The notes under the pieces: generated by a model
What the model saw: the letters and a program-made list of their open reading frames with translations, nothing else
Told to the model about the DNA's origin: nothing
Databases searched by the model: none
Shown: positions 1-8,847 of the stretch, one piece after another
Layout: each line of letters starts with the position of its first letter
Numbering within the stretch: the stretch's first letter is position 1
Assembly (NCBI GenBank): GCA_050951095.1
Contig: JBMNIQ010000007.1
Coordinates: 1 to 64,000 of the forward strand
Reading direction: 5' to 3'
DNA from: UMGS1519 sp050951095
GTDB taxonomy: Bacteria; Actinomycetota; Coriobacteriia; Coriobacteriales; Eggerthellaceae
DNA: 64,000 nucleotides
Program-made: the position numbers and the translations under genes

Positions 1-163
1 ACGCTGCAATTGGCGGGAGCGCCGCTGCCGGAGAGGCGCAATCCTTCGAAACGCGCTGCCGGCGAATCCGCCCGCCGGGCCCATCCTGCCGACCGAAACG
101 CACGAACAGGCGGCGGCACCGCACAGGACCGACCGCTCGCCGAATCCCCACAGGACCGACCGC

Positions 164-1201
164 ATGCCGGAACCGCATAGCGCGGACCGCACGGCGGAAT
201 TGCACAATGCGAACCGCGCCCGCACGCCCCGCGAACGCCCGCAAGCGCCCCGACGCGGCAACCGCCCCCGGAACCGTGCGCCGAAGCCTTCCCTGCCCCA
301 AGTCATCGTCATCGTGGCCGCTGCCGCGCTCATCGTGCTCGCATTCTGCCGCCTGGTCGGATTCGGGCCGTTCGCTGCCTCCGATGACGCAATAAGCAGC
401 GATACGGCATCGTCTACCGCCAGCGTCGCGCAGATGAGCGCCTCGGATGTCACGAAGGCGCTGAAGGATGCGGGCATCGACAAAACCGTCGCGGAACAGG
501 CCGGAAAGCTTTCCGAAAGCGATTCCCGCTTCGCCCAGATAGCCCGGAACATCGCCGCCTACCGCAAGGACGGTACAGCCGTCCAGAAGAAGCTCGTGAA
601 AACTGGCCGTCGACGATCCGGAGGCCATCGACTTCGTGGCGAACTGGCCCGAGGCGTACCCCCAGAAAACGGGCGCCGCGTACGACGGAACCGTCAAGAA
701 GGGCCAGATTCCCCCAGCTCTACCAATGGGACGAGCGCTGGGGCTATACCACGTATTCCAGCACGTCGTTCGCCTTGACGGGCTGCTGCCCCACCTCGCT
801 GTCCATGGTGTATATGGAGCTGACGGGCAAGACGGATAAGGACGCCCTACGACATGGGGCGTGCTGGCCGGAAAAGACGGCTACGAGAGCAAGAACGAGG
901 GCACCATCGGCGACTTCCTTACGAACGACGCGTCGAAGCTGGGCCTGGGTCTGCGAGAAGATAGACATCGACTCCGGCACGCTGAAGTACTACCTGAAGC
1001 AGGGCTACGTCGTCATCTGCAATGTGGGCGCCGGGGACTTCACGGACGGCGGCCACTACTTCGTCATCACCGGCCTGGACGGACAAGGGGAAGCTGACCA
1101 TCCACGACCCCTACTCGTCCGTGCGCTCCGCGAAGCACTGGGGCATCGCGCGCGTCCTGAACCAGACCATCGCGCTCTATGCGTTCACGACGGCTGACTG
1201 A
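164..1201 (+). pseudogene. C39-like cysteine peptidase with N-terminal anchor, frameshifted
   Basis: Reading frame 2 starts as a basic, disordered N-terminus followed by one membrane helix (VIVIVAAAALIVLAF) and continues to about base 599. From there six single-base insertions, each in a homopolymer (599-602, 711-715, 845-847, 856-859, 947-949, 1087-1090), shift the frame in turn. Removing one base at each restores one protein ending at 1199-1201, with the peptidase C39-like marks QWDERWGY, TGCCPTS (nucleophile Cys), GGHYFVITGLD and HDPYSS. The frame is also open upstream to base 2 and the ATG at 164 has no ribosome binding site, so the true start may lie outside the window. Members of this family are usually membrane-anchored or exported papain-fold hydrolases. 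No other frameshift is seen in the window, so sequencing error is more likely than gene decay. Confidence 0.75.
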
Positions 1202-1255
1202 CAGCCGGCAGCGAACCGGCGACCGTATCCGCCCCACCGGTTGCACAGAATGGAA

Positions 1256-2581
1256 TCAGCACTTGACCCGTGCGTTCTTGCGTACGTACACAACCCACGT
1301 GAGGATGATGGTGAGCACGGTGAACACGGCCAGCACTACGAGCGCCGTGAAGTAATCCGTACGGAACAGAATCGGAACCAGGAACGCGCCGTAGGCAGCG
1401 ATGGCCGCGGTGAAACCGGTGACCTGCGATGCCTGGGAGCGGTCGGGGAAGATGTTCGGGATCATGCGGAAACAGGCGCCGTTGATGAAGCCGGTGGCAG
1501 CGAACAGGATCAGGAACGCGCCGAAGAACATCGCGAAGCTGTTCGCCCTGATGGCCAGGATGACCACGATGGTGGCGATGAGCATGATGACCAGGGACGC
1601 GAACGTGACCTTCGCGCCGGAATCGACCTTATCGGACAGCCAGCCGCCCACCGGGCGGATGCCGGCGCCGATCAGCGGCCCCAGGAACATCATCATGCCT
1701 GCGTCCACGCTGGGGAACACCACGTTGACGATCAGCGCAAGCGCCATGGAGTAGCCGATGAAGGAGCCGAAGCCGCACGTGTAGATCCACGTCATGAACC
1801 ACGTGTGCTTGTTCTTGAAGATGGCCGTCATGTCCTTGAAGCTCTGACGGGGCATGGGCAGGTTATCCATGAACAGCGCCACCAGCACCAGGGCAATGAT
1901 GATGGGGATGACCCAGACGAAGCACGCGTTCTGCAGGTACATGACCGTACCGGCGGGCGTGGTGACGCCCGAGCCGATGCCCATGAACCGGGCGATGACG
2001 ATGGGCGTCACGAAATACGCGACGGCCACGCCCAAGTTGCCGATGCCGGCGTTCAGGCCGTTCGCCGTGCCCTTCTTCGCAAGGGGGAAGAAGAAGCCGA
2101 TGTTCGCCATGGACGCGGAGAAGCACGAAAGCGCCAGGCCCATGAACGAGAACCACAGGGCGAATGTTGCGAACGTCGTCGTGGGATCCTGCACGGCGAA
2201 ACCGAGGCCGATCAACGGGATGAGCAGGATGGCCGTGGTGACGAATGTCACGTTCTTGCCGCCGAAGCGGGCGGGAAGGTACGTGTAGAATAGGCGGCCC
2301 GTAGCGCCGATGAGGCCGGGCAGCGCCGTGAGCAGGAACAGCTCTCCGGACGAGAATGCGAAGCCGGCGGCGCCCAGACGCGCGCTGACGAGCGCGCAAA
2401 GCGTATTCACGCAGAATGCAAGCAGCAACGCGATGATGGAAACCGTCAGGTTCCTGTTCGCGATCTTCTTACCGTACGTTTCCCAGAATTCCTCGTTTTC
2501 CGGATCCCAGTGCGCAAGGATCTCGCTGTGCGTCGGGTTCGGACCCAGGGCCGCCGGTGCCGCATCGACCGGCGTCTGCAT
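1256..2581 (-). CDS. NarK-type MFS nitrate/nitrite carrier
   Basis: A 441-residue major facilitator protein with about twelve membrane helices. The N-terminal cytoplasmic stretch is followed by FSSGELFLLTALPGL and GATGRLFYT in helices 2-3. A GIGNLGVAVAYF segment near the middle matches the glycine-rich nitrate signature of NarK/NasA carriers. The protein probably exchanges or imports nitrate or nitrite across the cytoplasmic membrane; related carriers of this subgroup in Coriobacteriia are not all tested, so the substrate is inferred. It is the last gene of a three-gene minus-strand unit: its ATG lies one base after the response regulator stop codon, so the sensor pair probably controls it. 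No nitrate reductase gene is present here. Confidence 0.8.
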   Translation of the reverse strand: MQTPVDAAPAALGPNPTHSEILAHWDPENEEFWETYGKKIANRNLTVSIIALLLAFCVNTLCALVSARLGAAGFAFSSGELFLLTALPGLIGATGRLFYTYLPARFGGKNVTFVTTAILLIPLIGLGFAVQDPTTTFATFALWFSFMGLALSCFSASMANIGFFFPLAKKGTANGLNAGIGNLGVAVAYFVTPIVIARFMGIGSGVTTPAGTVMYLQNACFVWVIPIIIALVLVALFMDNLPMPRQSFKDMTAIFKNKHTWFMTWIYTCGFGSFIGYSMALALIVNVVFPSVDAGMMMFLGPLIGAGIRPVGGWLSDKVDSGAKVTFASLVIMLIATIVVILAIRANSFAMFFGAFLILFAATGFINGACFRMIPNIFPDRSQASQVTGFTAAIAAYGAFLVPILFRTDYFTALVVLAVFTVLTIILTWVVYVRKNARVKC

Positions 2582-2582
2582 G

Positions 2583-3218
2583 CTACAGCTCCACCAGGTG
2601 GTGCGATACGGCGTAGTCGAACAGCTCGGGCTTCGACGACAGCCCCAGCTTCGACATGACGCGCGCCTTCTGGTTCTCCACGGTCTTCACGGAAAGGCCC
2701 AGGGCATCCGCAATCTGCGCATTCGAATACCCGCGCACGGCAAGGGACACCAGTTCCGTCTCGCGCGGCGTCAGCATCTCCTCGGCCGCATCGGTGCCTA
2801 TCAGAGCGTCCCGCACGAAGCCGTCCATCATCTCCTCGCAGATATACGACTTGCCCTGCACTGCGAAGCGGACGGCCTTCACCAGCGCCTCATCCGATGA
2901 GCTCTTCAGCACGTACGCCAACGCGCCGCGCTCCAGCGCCTGGCGCAGGTATTCCTGCTCCGCATGCATCGTGAGCACCACCACGCGGCAGTCGCGGTTC
3001 GCTCCCCGGATGTTCTCGGCCAACAGCAGTCCGTTCTTCTGGCCGCCCATGGAGACATCCGTCACCAGGACGTCGGGGTCCTTCTCCGCCACCAGCGCCA
3101 TAGCCTCCTGCGGATCGGATGCCTCGCCGACGACCTTGAAATCCGGCTGCTGCTCCAAAATCATCCGGAAGCCCATGCGGACCATGCGGTGATCGTCTGC
3201 CAACACAATGGAAATCAC
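2583..3218 (-). CDS. LuxR/NarL-family response regulator
   Basis: A 211-residue two-domain regulator. The receiver domain carries the acidic pair D8-D9, the phospho-acceptor D54 in VTDVSM, T83 and K105, so it should be phosphorylatable. The C-terminal LuxR-type helix-turn-helix (from about residue 145: LTPRETELVSLAVRGYSNAQIA, then SVKTVENQ) binds DNA. The start is GTG at 3218, eleven bases after the kinase stop, and is preceded by a clear AGGAGG. It sits between its partner kinase and the carrier gene. The probable role is transcriptional control in response to the GAF kinase, as in NarXL or NreBC systems; the signal is not known from sequence. Confidence 0.9.
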   Translation of the reverse strand: MISIVLADDHRMVRMGFRMILEQQPDFKVVGEASDPQEAMALVAEKDPDVLVTDVSMGGQKNGLLLAENIRGANRDCRVVVLTMHAEQEYLRQALERGALAYVLKSSSDEALVKAVRFAVQGKSYICEEMMDGFVRDALIGTDAAEEMLTPRETELVSLAVRGYSNAQIADALGLSVKTVENQKARVMSKLGLSSKPELFDYAVSHHLVEL

Positions 3219-3229
3219 GCTATCCCCTC

Positions 3230-4351
3230 CTACACGCGAACGGAAACGGACACGACGGTCCCCTGCTCCGGCGCCGATTCCACGGACAGGTCGCCGCCGA
3301 TGGCCTCAGCGCGCTCGCGCATGCCCACCAGCCCCAATCCGCCTCCGGCGATCTCGGGATGGTCCGTATCGAAGCCCAGGCCGAAGTCGCGCACGGCCAG
3401 CGTCAGGCAGTCGCCCGTTCGATGCAGGTCGACCGTCAGGCTGTCGGAACGCGAGTACTTGCACGCATTCGAAACAGCCTCTTGGAAAATGCGGTACAGC
3501 GCAAGCGCCGTCTCCGGCCGCATCGGGCCCGCGTCGTCTATATGCGCGGTCACCTTCAGCCCGAACGTGCGCTGGATGTCGGAGCAATGCGCCGCCATAG
3601 CCGCCGCCAGGCCCAACTCGTCCAAGGCGGGCGGACGCAGGTTCGCGGCGATGCCGCTCAGATGCTTCAGGCACTCTCCCAGCAGCCCCGCCGCCCGGTC
3701 GACCGCCTGCTGCCGCTCCCCTTCGGGAAGGTACTTGCACTTGCGGAGCTCGATCTGCACCACCAGCACTTCCTGCGCCAAGCCGTCATGGAGCTCGCGC
3801 GCGATGCGCAGACGCTCCTCCTCCTGCGCGCGCAGCACGCGGTGCGTTACGCTGCCCGGCGCCAGGGGATGCGCGCTGCCGGCTTCCGGTTCGCGATATG
3901 CCGCCTCCGGCGCGCAGAAGCCCGATCGGCGTGCCGCGAATTCCTCGATGTCCGCCAGAAGCTCCGGCGCGATGGTGCCGGGCGTGCGGTTCGCGCAGAG
4001 GATGATCGCCACCAGTTCGCCGCCCTGCCCGCGATAGAGGGGAAAGGCCGCCAGGCTCTCAAGGCCCTCTGCGGCGATGATGGGGTACTGGTAGCGGTCC
4101 TCGGGGGCAATGCCCTCCTCCACGGACCGGATGAGCAGCGGACGGCGCTCTGCAGAGACCGTCCCCAGCACGCCGACGCCGGACGGCAGAAAGATGCGGC
4201 GGTAGCGGCTGTTCGTATTGCCGGATGCGCATTGCCACGACAGGCCGCCGGTATTCCGGTTGAAGGAGTCTATCGACACCGCCACGAAGTCGAGCTTGAA
4301 GCGCCTGCGGAGCCCCTCGGCGAAAGCCGTGCCGTTATCCAAATCGATCAT
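3230..4351 (-). CDS. Cytoplasmic GAF-domain sensor histidine kinase
   Basis: A 373-residue kinase when started at the ATG at 4351, which has a strong GGGAGGGG upstream; a longer open frame to 4537 lacks such a site. Residues about 10-150 form a GAF-like sensor domain. H188 in ARELHDG is the phospho-acceptor of a HisKA_3 dimerisation domain, followed by an ATPase domain with N295 (EAVSNACKYS), DFGLGF and GLGLVGMRER. No membrane segment is visible, so it should sense an internal or diffusible signal. It is transcribed with its response regulator and a NarK-type carrier, which makes a nitrate, redox or NO-type cue plausible but unproven. Confidence 0.85.
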   Translation of the reverse strand: MIDLDNGTAFAEGLRRRFKLDFVAVSIDSFNRNTGGLSWQCASGNTNSRYRRIFLPSGVGVLGTVSAERRPLLIRSVEEGIAPEDRYQYPIIAAEGLESLAAFPLYRGQGGELVAIILCANRTPGTIAPELLADIEEFAARRSGFCAPEAAYREPEAGSAHPLAPGSVTHRVLRAQEEERLRIARELHDGLAQEVLVVQIELRKCKYLPEGERQQAVDRAAGLLGECLKHLSGIAANLRPPALDELGLAAAMAAHCSDIQRTFGLKVTAHIDDAGPMRPETALALYRIFQEAVSNACKYSRSDSLTVDLHRTGDCLTLAVRDFGLGFDTDHPEIAGGGLGLVGMRERAEAIGGDLSVESAPEQGTVVSVSVRV

Positions 4352-4390
4352 GGCCCCTCCCGAATCTCGATGCACTGATGAGTTGGAACC

Positions 4391-4396
4391 ATTATA
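4391..4396 (-). promoter_or_regulatory. -10 box of the kinase-regulator-carrier operon
   Basis: On the minus strand a perfect TATAAT lies about 40 bases upstream of the kinase ATG. The -35 position is poor (CAGGCG), so the promoter may need an activator. The rest of the 368-base gap 4352-4719 holds the nadA promoter and no further gene. Confidence 0.4.
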
Positions 4397-4575
4397 TTCC
4401 GCAGGAAGCGCATCGCCTGCATTCCTCCCCTGCCTGCGGCGCGGTTGTGCGGCGGCGCGCGCTGCAGGCGCCGCCGCACGCAGATGCCGCAAACGGCGGC
4501 ATCCCGCCGCTGCGCCCCCAAGCGAACGGAGCGCCACGCGCGCATCTATGCAAAATACGTTTCGGTCTTGCCAGG

Positions 4576-4608
4576 TGTCTTGTCAGTTGTCATGTCCGGT
4601 GCCATACT
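4576..4608 (+). promoter_or_regulatory. nadA promoter with candidate NiaR operator
   Basis: TTGTCA at 4580-4585 and CATACT at 4603-4608 are 17 bases apart, a good sigma-70-type promoter for nadABC-niaR. Four TGTC units (4576, 4581, 4588, 4593) run through the -35 and spacer. TGTC/GACA-rich sites are what I recall for NiaR (YrxA) operators, and niaR is the last gene of this operon, so autorepression by niacin-bound NiaR is likely. The promoter is seen directly; the operator identity is inference. Confidence 0.5.
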
Positions 4609-4719
4609 GTTGGGCAATTCAACGCAAGGTCCCCTGCCAGGAAAGCGGAGCGGGACGGGGAGCGCATCGGCATCTGCCGGCGCCGCCCCGACGAGGACCT
4701 TCCGATAGAGGGGTGTGGA

Positions 4720-5649
4720 ATGACAACCGAAGAAACCGTGGACATTGACGAGCTCATGCGCCTGAAGAAAGAAGCGGACGCCGTGATCCTTGCCCACTAC
4801 TATGTAAACGGCGAGGTGCAGGCCATAGCCGACTATGTCGGCGACAGCTTCGGACTGAGCAAGAAGGCAGCGGAGCTGGATTGCCGCACGCTGGTGTTCG
4901 CCGGCGTCACGTTCATGGGGGAAAGCGCGAAGCTGCTGAGCCCGAACAAGGTGGTGCTGATGCCCGACCCCATGGCGGACTGCCCCATGGCCCACATGGT
5001 CACGAAGGAGAAGGTGGAACGGGCGCGCGCGGAATACGACGATCTGGCCGTTGTCTGCTACGTGAACTCCACAGCCGAGATGAAGGCCTGGTCGGACGTG
5101 TGCGTTACGTCCAGCAACGCCCTGAAAATCTGCAAGCAGCTGCCGCAGAAGAACATCCTGTTCATCCCCGACCATCATCTGGGACATTACATCGCCGGCC
5201 TGCTGCCGGAGAAGAACTTCATCCTGAACGACGGCTTCTGCCCGCGCCATGAGGCCATTTCGGCCGAAGAGGTGCGCCAGCTGAAGGCAGAGCACCCCGG
5301 CGCGCCGTTCCTGGCGCATCCGGAATGCCCGGAATGGATTCTTCAGTACGCGGACTACGTGGGCTCCACGAAGGGCATCATCGATTACGCCACGGAGCAC
5401 GATGACAAGGAATTCCTGATCGGCACCGTATACGGCGTCATCCATGAACTTGAGCGCCGCAACGCCGGCACCGGCAAGAAGTTCTACTTCCCGAAGACGA
5501 AGCCGGTCTGCGAGAACATGGACGGCATCACGCTGAAGAAGGTCTACGACGTGCTGCGCGAGAACGTGGAGAACGTGGACGACCCGGGCGAATTCGCACC
5601 CGGCGCCCGCCGCGCGCTGCAGCGCATGCTGGATCTGGCGGCGCGCTAG
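4720..5649 (+). CDS. nadA: Quinolinate synthase NadA
   Basis: A 309-residue NadA, which condenses iminoaspartate with dihydroxyacetone phosphate to quinolinate using a 4Fe-4S cluster. The family marks AHYYVNGEVQAIADYVGDS, VCYVNSTAE, IPDHHLG, HPECPEW and CENMDGITLKKV are all present; C113, C203 and C264 are the likely cluster ligands. The ATG at 4720 gives a normal-length protein; the longer open frame back to 4378 runs through the promoter and is not coding. It is the first gene of nadA-nadB-nadC-niaR. Confidence 0.97.
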   Translation: MTTEETVDIDELMRLKKEADAVILAHYYVNGEVQAIADYVGDSFGLSKKAAELDCRTLVFAGVTFMGESAKLLSPNKVVLMPDPMADCPMAHMVTKEKVERARAEYDDLAVVCYVNSTAEMKAWSDVCVTSSNALKICKQLPQKNILFIPDHHLGHYIAGLLPEKNFILNDGFCPRHEAISAEEVRQLKAEHPGAPFLAHPECPEWILQYADYVGSTKGIIDYATEHDDKEFLIGTVYGVIHELERRNAGTGKKFYFPKTKPVCENMDGITLKKVYDVLRENVENVDDPGEFAPGARRALQRMLDLAAR

Positions 5650-5679
5650 CACCCCCATCGAACGCGGCAGAGGAACGGC

Positions 5680-7251
5680 ATGCGCACCATCGAAGAGAAA
5701 CCTGCCGAAAACGGCAGCGCAAGAAGAGAAGAACCAGGCGAGAAGAACATGGCAACACCCACGGCGATCGACACCGCCCAAGCAACAACGGAGCAGATAC
5801 TCAGCATAGCCAGGGCCCGCGCACCGAAGCGCGACCTGGTCCCCTACAAACCCCGGCACCAGGCGCTGCGGTACGACGTGGTCATCGTCGGCTGCGGCGT
5901 ATCCGGCTGCTACACGGCGCTGCACCTTCCGCCCAGCCTGCGGATAGCCATGCTGTCGAAGGGCAGCCTGGATACATGCGACAGCATGCTGGCGCAAGGC
6001 GGCATCTGCGTGCTGCACGACCCGGACGACTACGACGCGTTCTACCACGACACCATGCGCGCCGGGCACTACGAGAACCGCGCCGAGAGCGTGGACATCA
6101 TGATCCGCTCCAGCCGCGGCGTCATCAACGAGCTGCAGCAGCGCGGCGTGCGCTTCGCCACCACGGAAAGCGGCGAACTGGATTACACGCGCGAAGGCGC
6201 GCATTCGCGTCCGCGCATCTGCTACCACGAGGACATCACGGGCCGCGAGATCACCACGGTGCTGCAGCGCGACGTGCGCACGCTGCCGAACGTGACCATC
6301 ATGGAGCACACCACCATGACGGACCTGCTGGAGAATCCGGACGGCAGCTGCAAGGGTATCGTGTGCTTCGGGCCGGACCACCGCGAATTCGAGATCCACG
6401 CACCCGACACCGTGCTGGCCACCGGCGGCATCGGCGGCCTGTACCTGCACTCCACGAACTTCCCGCTGCTGACCGCAGACGGCTGCCGCGTGGCGAACGA
6501 GCACCACGTGGATCTGGAGCACATGGACTACGTGCAGATCCATCCCACCAGCCTGTACACCGGCAAGCCGGGGCGCAGCTTCCTGATCAGCGAATCCGCG
6601 CGCGGCGAGGGCGCCATCCTGCTGGACAAGAACGGCAACCGCTTCACGGACGAGTTGCAGCCGCGCGACGTGGTGTCGAAGGCCATCTGCAAGCAGATGG
6701 ACAAGGACGGCACGGACTACGTGCTGCTGTCGTTCGAGCGCATGGAGCCGCAGGAGATCAAGGAGCACTTCCCGCACATCTACGAGGAGTGTTTGGAGGA
6801 AGGCCACGACATCACGAAGGAGCCCATCCCCGTGGTGCCCGCGCAGCATTACTTCATGGGCGGCATCCATGTTGACAAGGACTCCCATACCACCATGCCC
6901 CATCTGTACGCCGTGGGCGAGACCAGCTGCAACGGCGTGCACGGCGCGAACCGCCTGGCAAGCAACAGCCTGCTGGAGAGCCTCGTATTCGCCCAGCGCG
7001 CCGCCGAGCGCATCGGCCGTGAACGGACCGGCACGGCAAGCGCCCCCGTGGCGATGGGGAACGGCCCCGTGGATTATGATTCCAGCGTACCGGTGGGCTC
7101 CGACAGCGTCGACGGCTCCGATGCCGCCAGCCGCCGCCTGGTGGCGGAAGCGGAAGCGGCGCTTGCGCAGGCCGACGCCCTGCGCGCCGAGCAGGCCGAG
7201 CGGCATCCGGCAGCGGGAACCGCACCCGCCGACGGCGCGAAGGAGGCCTAA
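5680..7251 (+). CDS. nadB: L-aspartate oxidase NadB
   Basis: A 523-residue flavoenzyme that oxidises L-aspartate to iminoaspartate for NadA; in anaerobes fumarate is the usual acceptor. It has the FAD dinucleotide fold VVIVGCGVSGCYTAL (about 66-80), DSMLAQGGI, the REGAHSRPRICYHEDITGRE segment, ATGGIGGLY, HPTSLYTG and the C-terminal GETSCNGVHGANRLASNSLLE. The start at 5680 has AGAGGAA upstream; a second ATG at 5749 would remove a non-conserved N-terminal stretch. After the core fold there is a tail of about 70 residues rich in Ala, Gly and Ser instead of the usual compact end. It overlaps the nadC ribosome binding site. Confidence 0.95.
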   Translation: MRTIEEKPAENGSARREEPGEKNMATPTAIDTAQATTEQILSIARARAPKRDLVPYKPRHQALRYDVVIVGCGVSGCYTALHLPPSLRIAMLSKGSLDTCDSMLAQGGICVLHDPDDYDAFYHDTMRAGHYENRAESVDIMIRSSRGVINELQQRGVRFATTESGELDYTREGAHSRPRICYHEDITGREITTVLQRDVRTLPNVTIMEHTTMTDLLENPDGSCKGIVCFGPDHREFEIHAPDTVLATGGIGGLYLHSTNFPLLTADGCRVANEHHVDLEHMDYVQIHPTSLYTGKPGRSFLISESARGEGAILLDKNGNRFTDELQPRDVVSKAICKQMDKDGTDYVLLSFERMEPQEIKEHFPHIYEECLEEGHDITKEPIPVVPAQHYFMGGIHVDKDSHTTMPHLYAVGETSCNGVHGANRLASNSLLESLVFAQRAAERIGRERTGTASAPVAMGNGPVDYDSSVPVGSDSVDGSDAASRRLVAEAEAALAQADALRAEQAERHPAAGTAPADGAKEA

Positions 7252-7252
7252 C

Positions 7253-8113
7253 ATGGACCCGATCACGCTGAAGCTGCATGCCGCTCCGCTTATCCGGCAG
7301 GCGCTGGCAGAGGACATCAACGGCGAGGACGTGAGCACGCTGAGCGTGGCCCCGGAGCCGCGCGATGCCACCGTGCAGCTCATCTGCAAGCAGGACGGCA
7401 TCATTGCGGGACTGGACGTGTTCGCCTGCACGTTCACGCTGCTCGACCCCACCACGACATGCGTGTTCGCCGTGGAAGACGGGGCGGACGTGAAGGCCGG
7501 GCAGGTGCTGGGACGCGTGGACGGCGACGTGCGCGTGCTGCTGGAAGGCGAACGCACGGCGCTGAACTACCTGCAGCGCATGAGCGGCATCGCCACGTAC
7601 ACGCGCCGCATTGCGAAGCTGCTGGAGGGAAGCGGCACGACGCTTGTGGACACGCGCAAGACCACGCCGAACATGCGCATCTTCGAGAAGGAGGCCACGC
7701 GCATCGGCGGGGCGGCGAACCACCGCTACAACCTGACCGGCGGCGTCATGCTGAAGGACAACCACATCGCCGCTGCCGGCGGCATCGCGCAGGCCGTGCA
7801 GGCAGCCCGCGCGCATGCCCCGTTCGTGCTGAAGGTGGAGGTCGAGGTGGAGAACCTGGACATGGTGCGGGAGGCGCTGGACGCCGGCGCGGACATCATC
7901 ATGCTGGACAACATGGACCACGAGCAGATGGCGCAGGCTGTGGCGCTCATCGGCGACCGCGCCCTGACGGAATGCTCCGGCAACATCACGGCGGAGAACG
8001 CCGCCGATATCGCCGATTTGGGTGTGGACTTCGTGTCCTGCGGCGCTTTGACGCATTCTGCGCCTATTTTGGATTTGAGCCTGAAGAACCTGCAGATCGC
8101 CGAACGCGCCTAG
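7253..8113 (+). CDS. nadC: Nicotinate-nucleotide pyrophosphorylase NadC
   Basis: A 286-residue quinolinate phosphoribosyltransferase that converts quinolinate and PRPP to nicotinate mononucleotide with loss of CO2. The sequence shows LAEDINGEDVST near the N-terminus, GERTALNYLQRMSGIAT, DTRKTTPNMR, GGAANHRYNLTGGVMLKDNH, KVEVEVENL, IIMLDNM and the ECSGNIT and SCGALTHSA strands of the barrel. The ATG is one base after the nadB stop, with AAGGAGG lying inside the nadB end, so the two are translationally coupled. It completes de novo NAD synthesis down to NaMN in this operon. Confidence 0.97.
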   Translation: MDPITLKLHAAPLIRQALAEDINGEDVSTLSVAPEPRDATVQLICKQDGIIAGLDVFACTFTLLDPTTTCVFAVEDGADVKAGQVLGRVDGDVRVLLEGERTALNYLQRMSGIATYTRRIAKLLEGSGTTLVDTRKTTPNMRIFEKEATRIGGAANHRYNLTGGVMLKDNHIAAAGGIAQAVQAARAHAPFVLKVEVEVENLDMVREALDAGADIIMLDNMDHEQMAQAVALIGDRALTECSGNITAENAADIADLGVDFVSCGALTHSAPILDLSLKNLQIAERA

Positions 8114-8178
8114 CAGCGGCGCAGAAACGGCGAAGTGCCCGCATGGGTAAAGGACGACCGGAAAGGAGGAGCATGCAG

Positions 8179-8715
8179 ATGACCGGCAACGAACGACGCA
8201 AGATGATACTGCGGACGCTGCGCGAGGCGGACAAGCCGCTCTCCGGCGAGAGCCTGGGCAAGGCCGCGCACGTCAGCCGGCAGGTGGTTGTGCACGATAT
8301 CGCGCTGCTGCGCACGGAGGGATACCCCATCGTATCCACGAACCGCGGCTATCTGATGAACCTCCCCCATCGCCGCATGCGCTCGCTGAAGTGCCATCAC
8401 ACGGTGGATCAGACGGAAGACGAGCTGCAGACCATCGTGGACCTGGGCGGCGAAGTGGTGGACGTGGTGGTGAACCACCGCGTATACGGCAAGATGTCCG
8501 CCATGCTGAACATCGCGAACCGCCGCGACATACGCCTGTACATCGACGATATCCGCTCCGGGAAGTCCAGCCCGCTCATGACCGTCACGTCCGGCTACCA
8601 TTTCCACCATATTGCCGCCGATTCCGAGGAGGCGCTGGACGAGATAGAAGAGGCGCTGCGGAAGAAGGGCTACCTTGCCGAGGTCTTCTCGTACGAAAGC
8701 GACATAGCCGATTAG
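8179..8715 (+). CDS. niaR: NiaR-type niacin-responsive repressor
   Basis: A 178-residue repressor with an N-terminal HTH_11 winged helix (about 4-60: LSGESLGKAAHVSRQVVVHDI) and a C-terminal 3H domain. The 3H histidines are visible as KCHH (73-74), VNH (100) and HFHH (141-144); this domain binds nicotinate with a metal in NiaR/YrxA. The family represses NAD synthesis or niacin uptake when niacin is plentiful. The ATG at 8179 is nine bases after GAAAGGAGG; the ATG at 8173 is only three bases after it. As last gene of the nad operon it probably regulates its own operon through the TGTC repeats near 4576. Confidence 0.93.
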   Translation: MTGNERRKMILRTLREADKPLSGESLGKAAHVSRQVVVHDIALLRTEGYPIVSTNRGYLMNLPHRRMRSLKCHHTVDQTEDELQTIVDLGGEVVDVVVNHRVYGKMSAMLNIANRRDIRLYIDDIRSGKSSPLMTVTSGYHFHHIAADSEEALDEIEEALRKKGYLAEVFSYESDIAD

Positions 8716-8771
8716 CGAACCCGCCGCACGTTCCGCCGTTTTCCAACGCTTAAACAGAGTGAAAACGCGGG

Positions 8772-8801
8772 TTCACAGGATGGAAACGTTTCCGCGATAA
8801 A
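8772..8801 (+). promoter_or_regulatory. Promoter with LacI-like palindromic operator
   Basis: TTCACA (8772-8777) and GATAAA (8796-8801) form a weak promoter with 18-base spacing. The perfect 12-base palindrome GGAAACGTTTCC (8782-8793) lies in the spacer. Its core GAAACGTTTC resembles LacI/GalR-family operators. It would control the amidotransferase-like gene starting at 8848. No LacI-type regulator is in the window. Confidence 0.35.
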
Positions 8802-8847
8802 ACTAACGCAGTGTTTCCCCCGACATCGTGAGGAGGTGCGGCCCCGC

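Noticed and set aside
4445..4719. N-terminal extension of NadA back to 4378.
   Set aside because: It crosses the -35/-10 and the TGTC repeats, is low complexity, and the normal-length NadA starts at 4720.
4546..7557. A 1003-codon open frame on the minus strand across nadA and nadB.
   Set aside because: Antisense shadow of the nad genes; low-complexity His/Val/Arg composition and no ribosome binding site.
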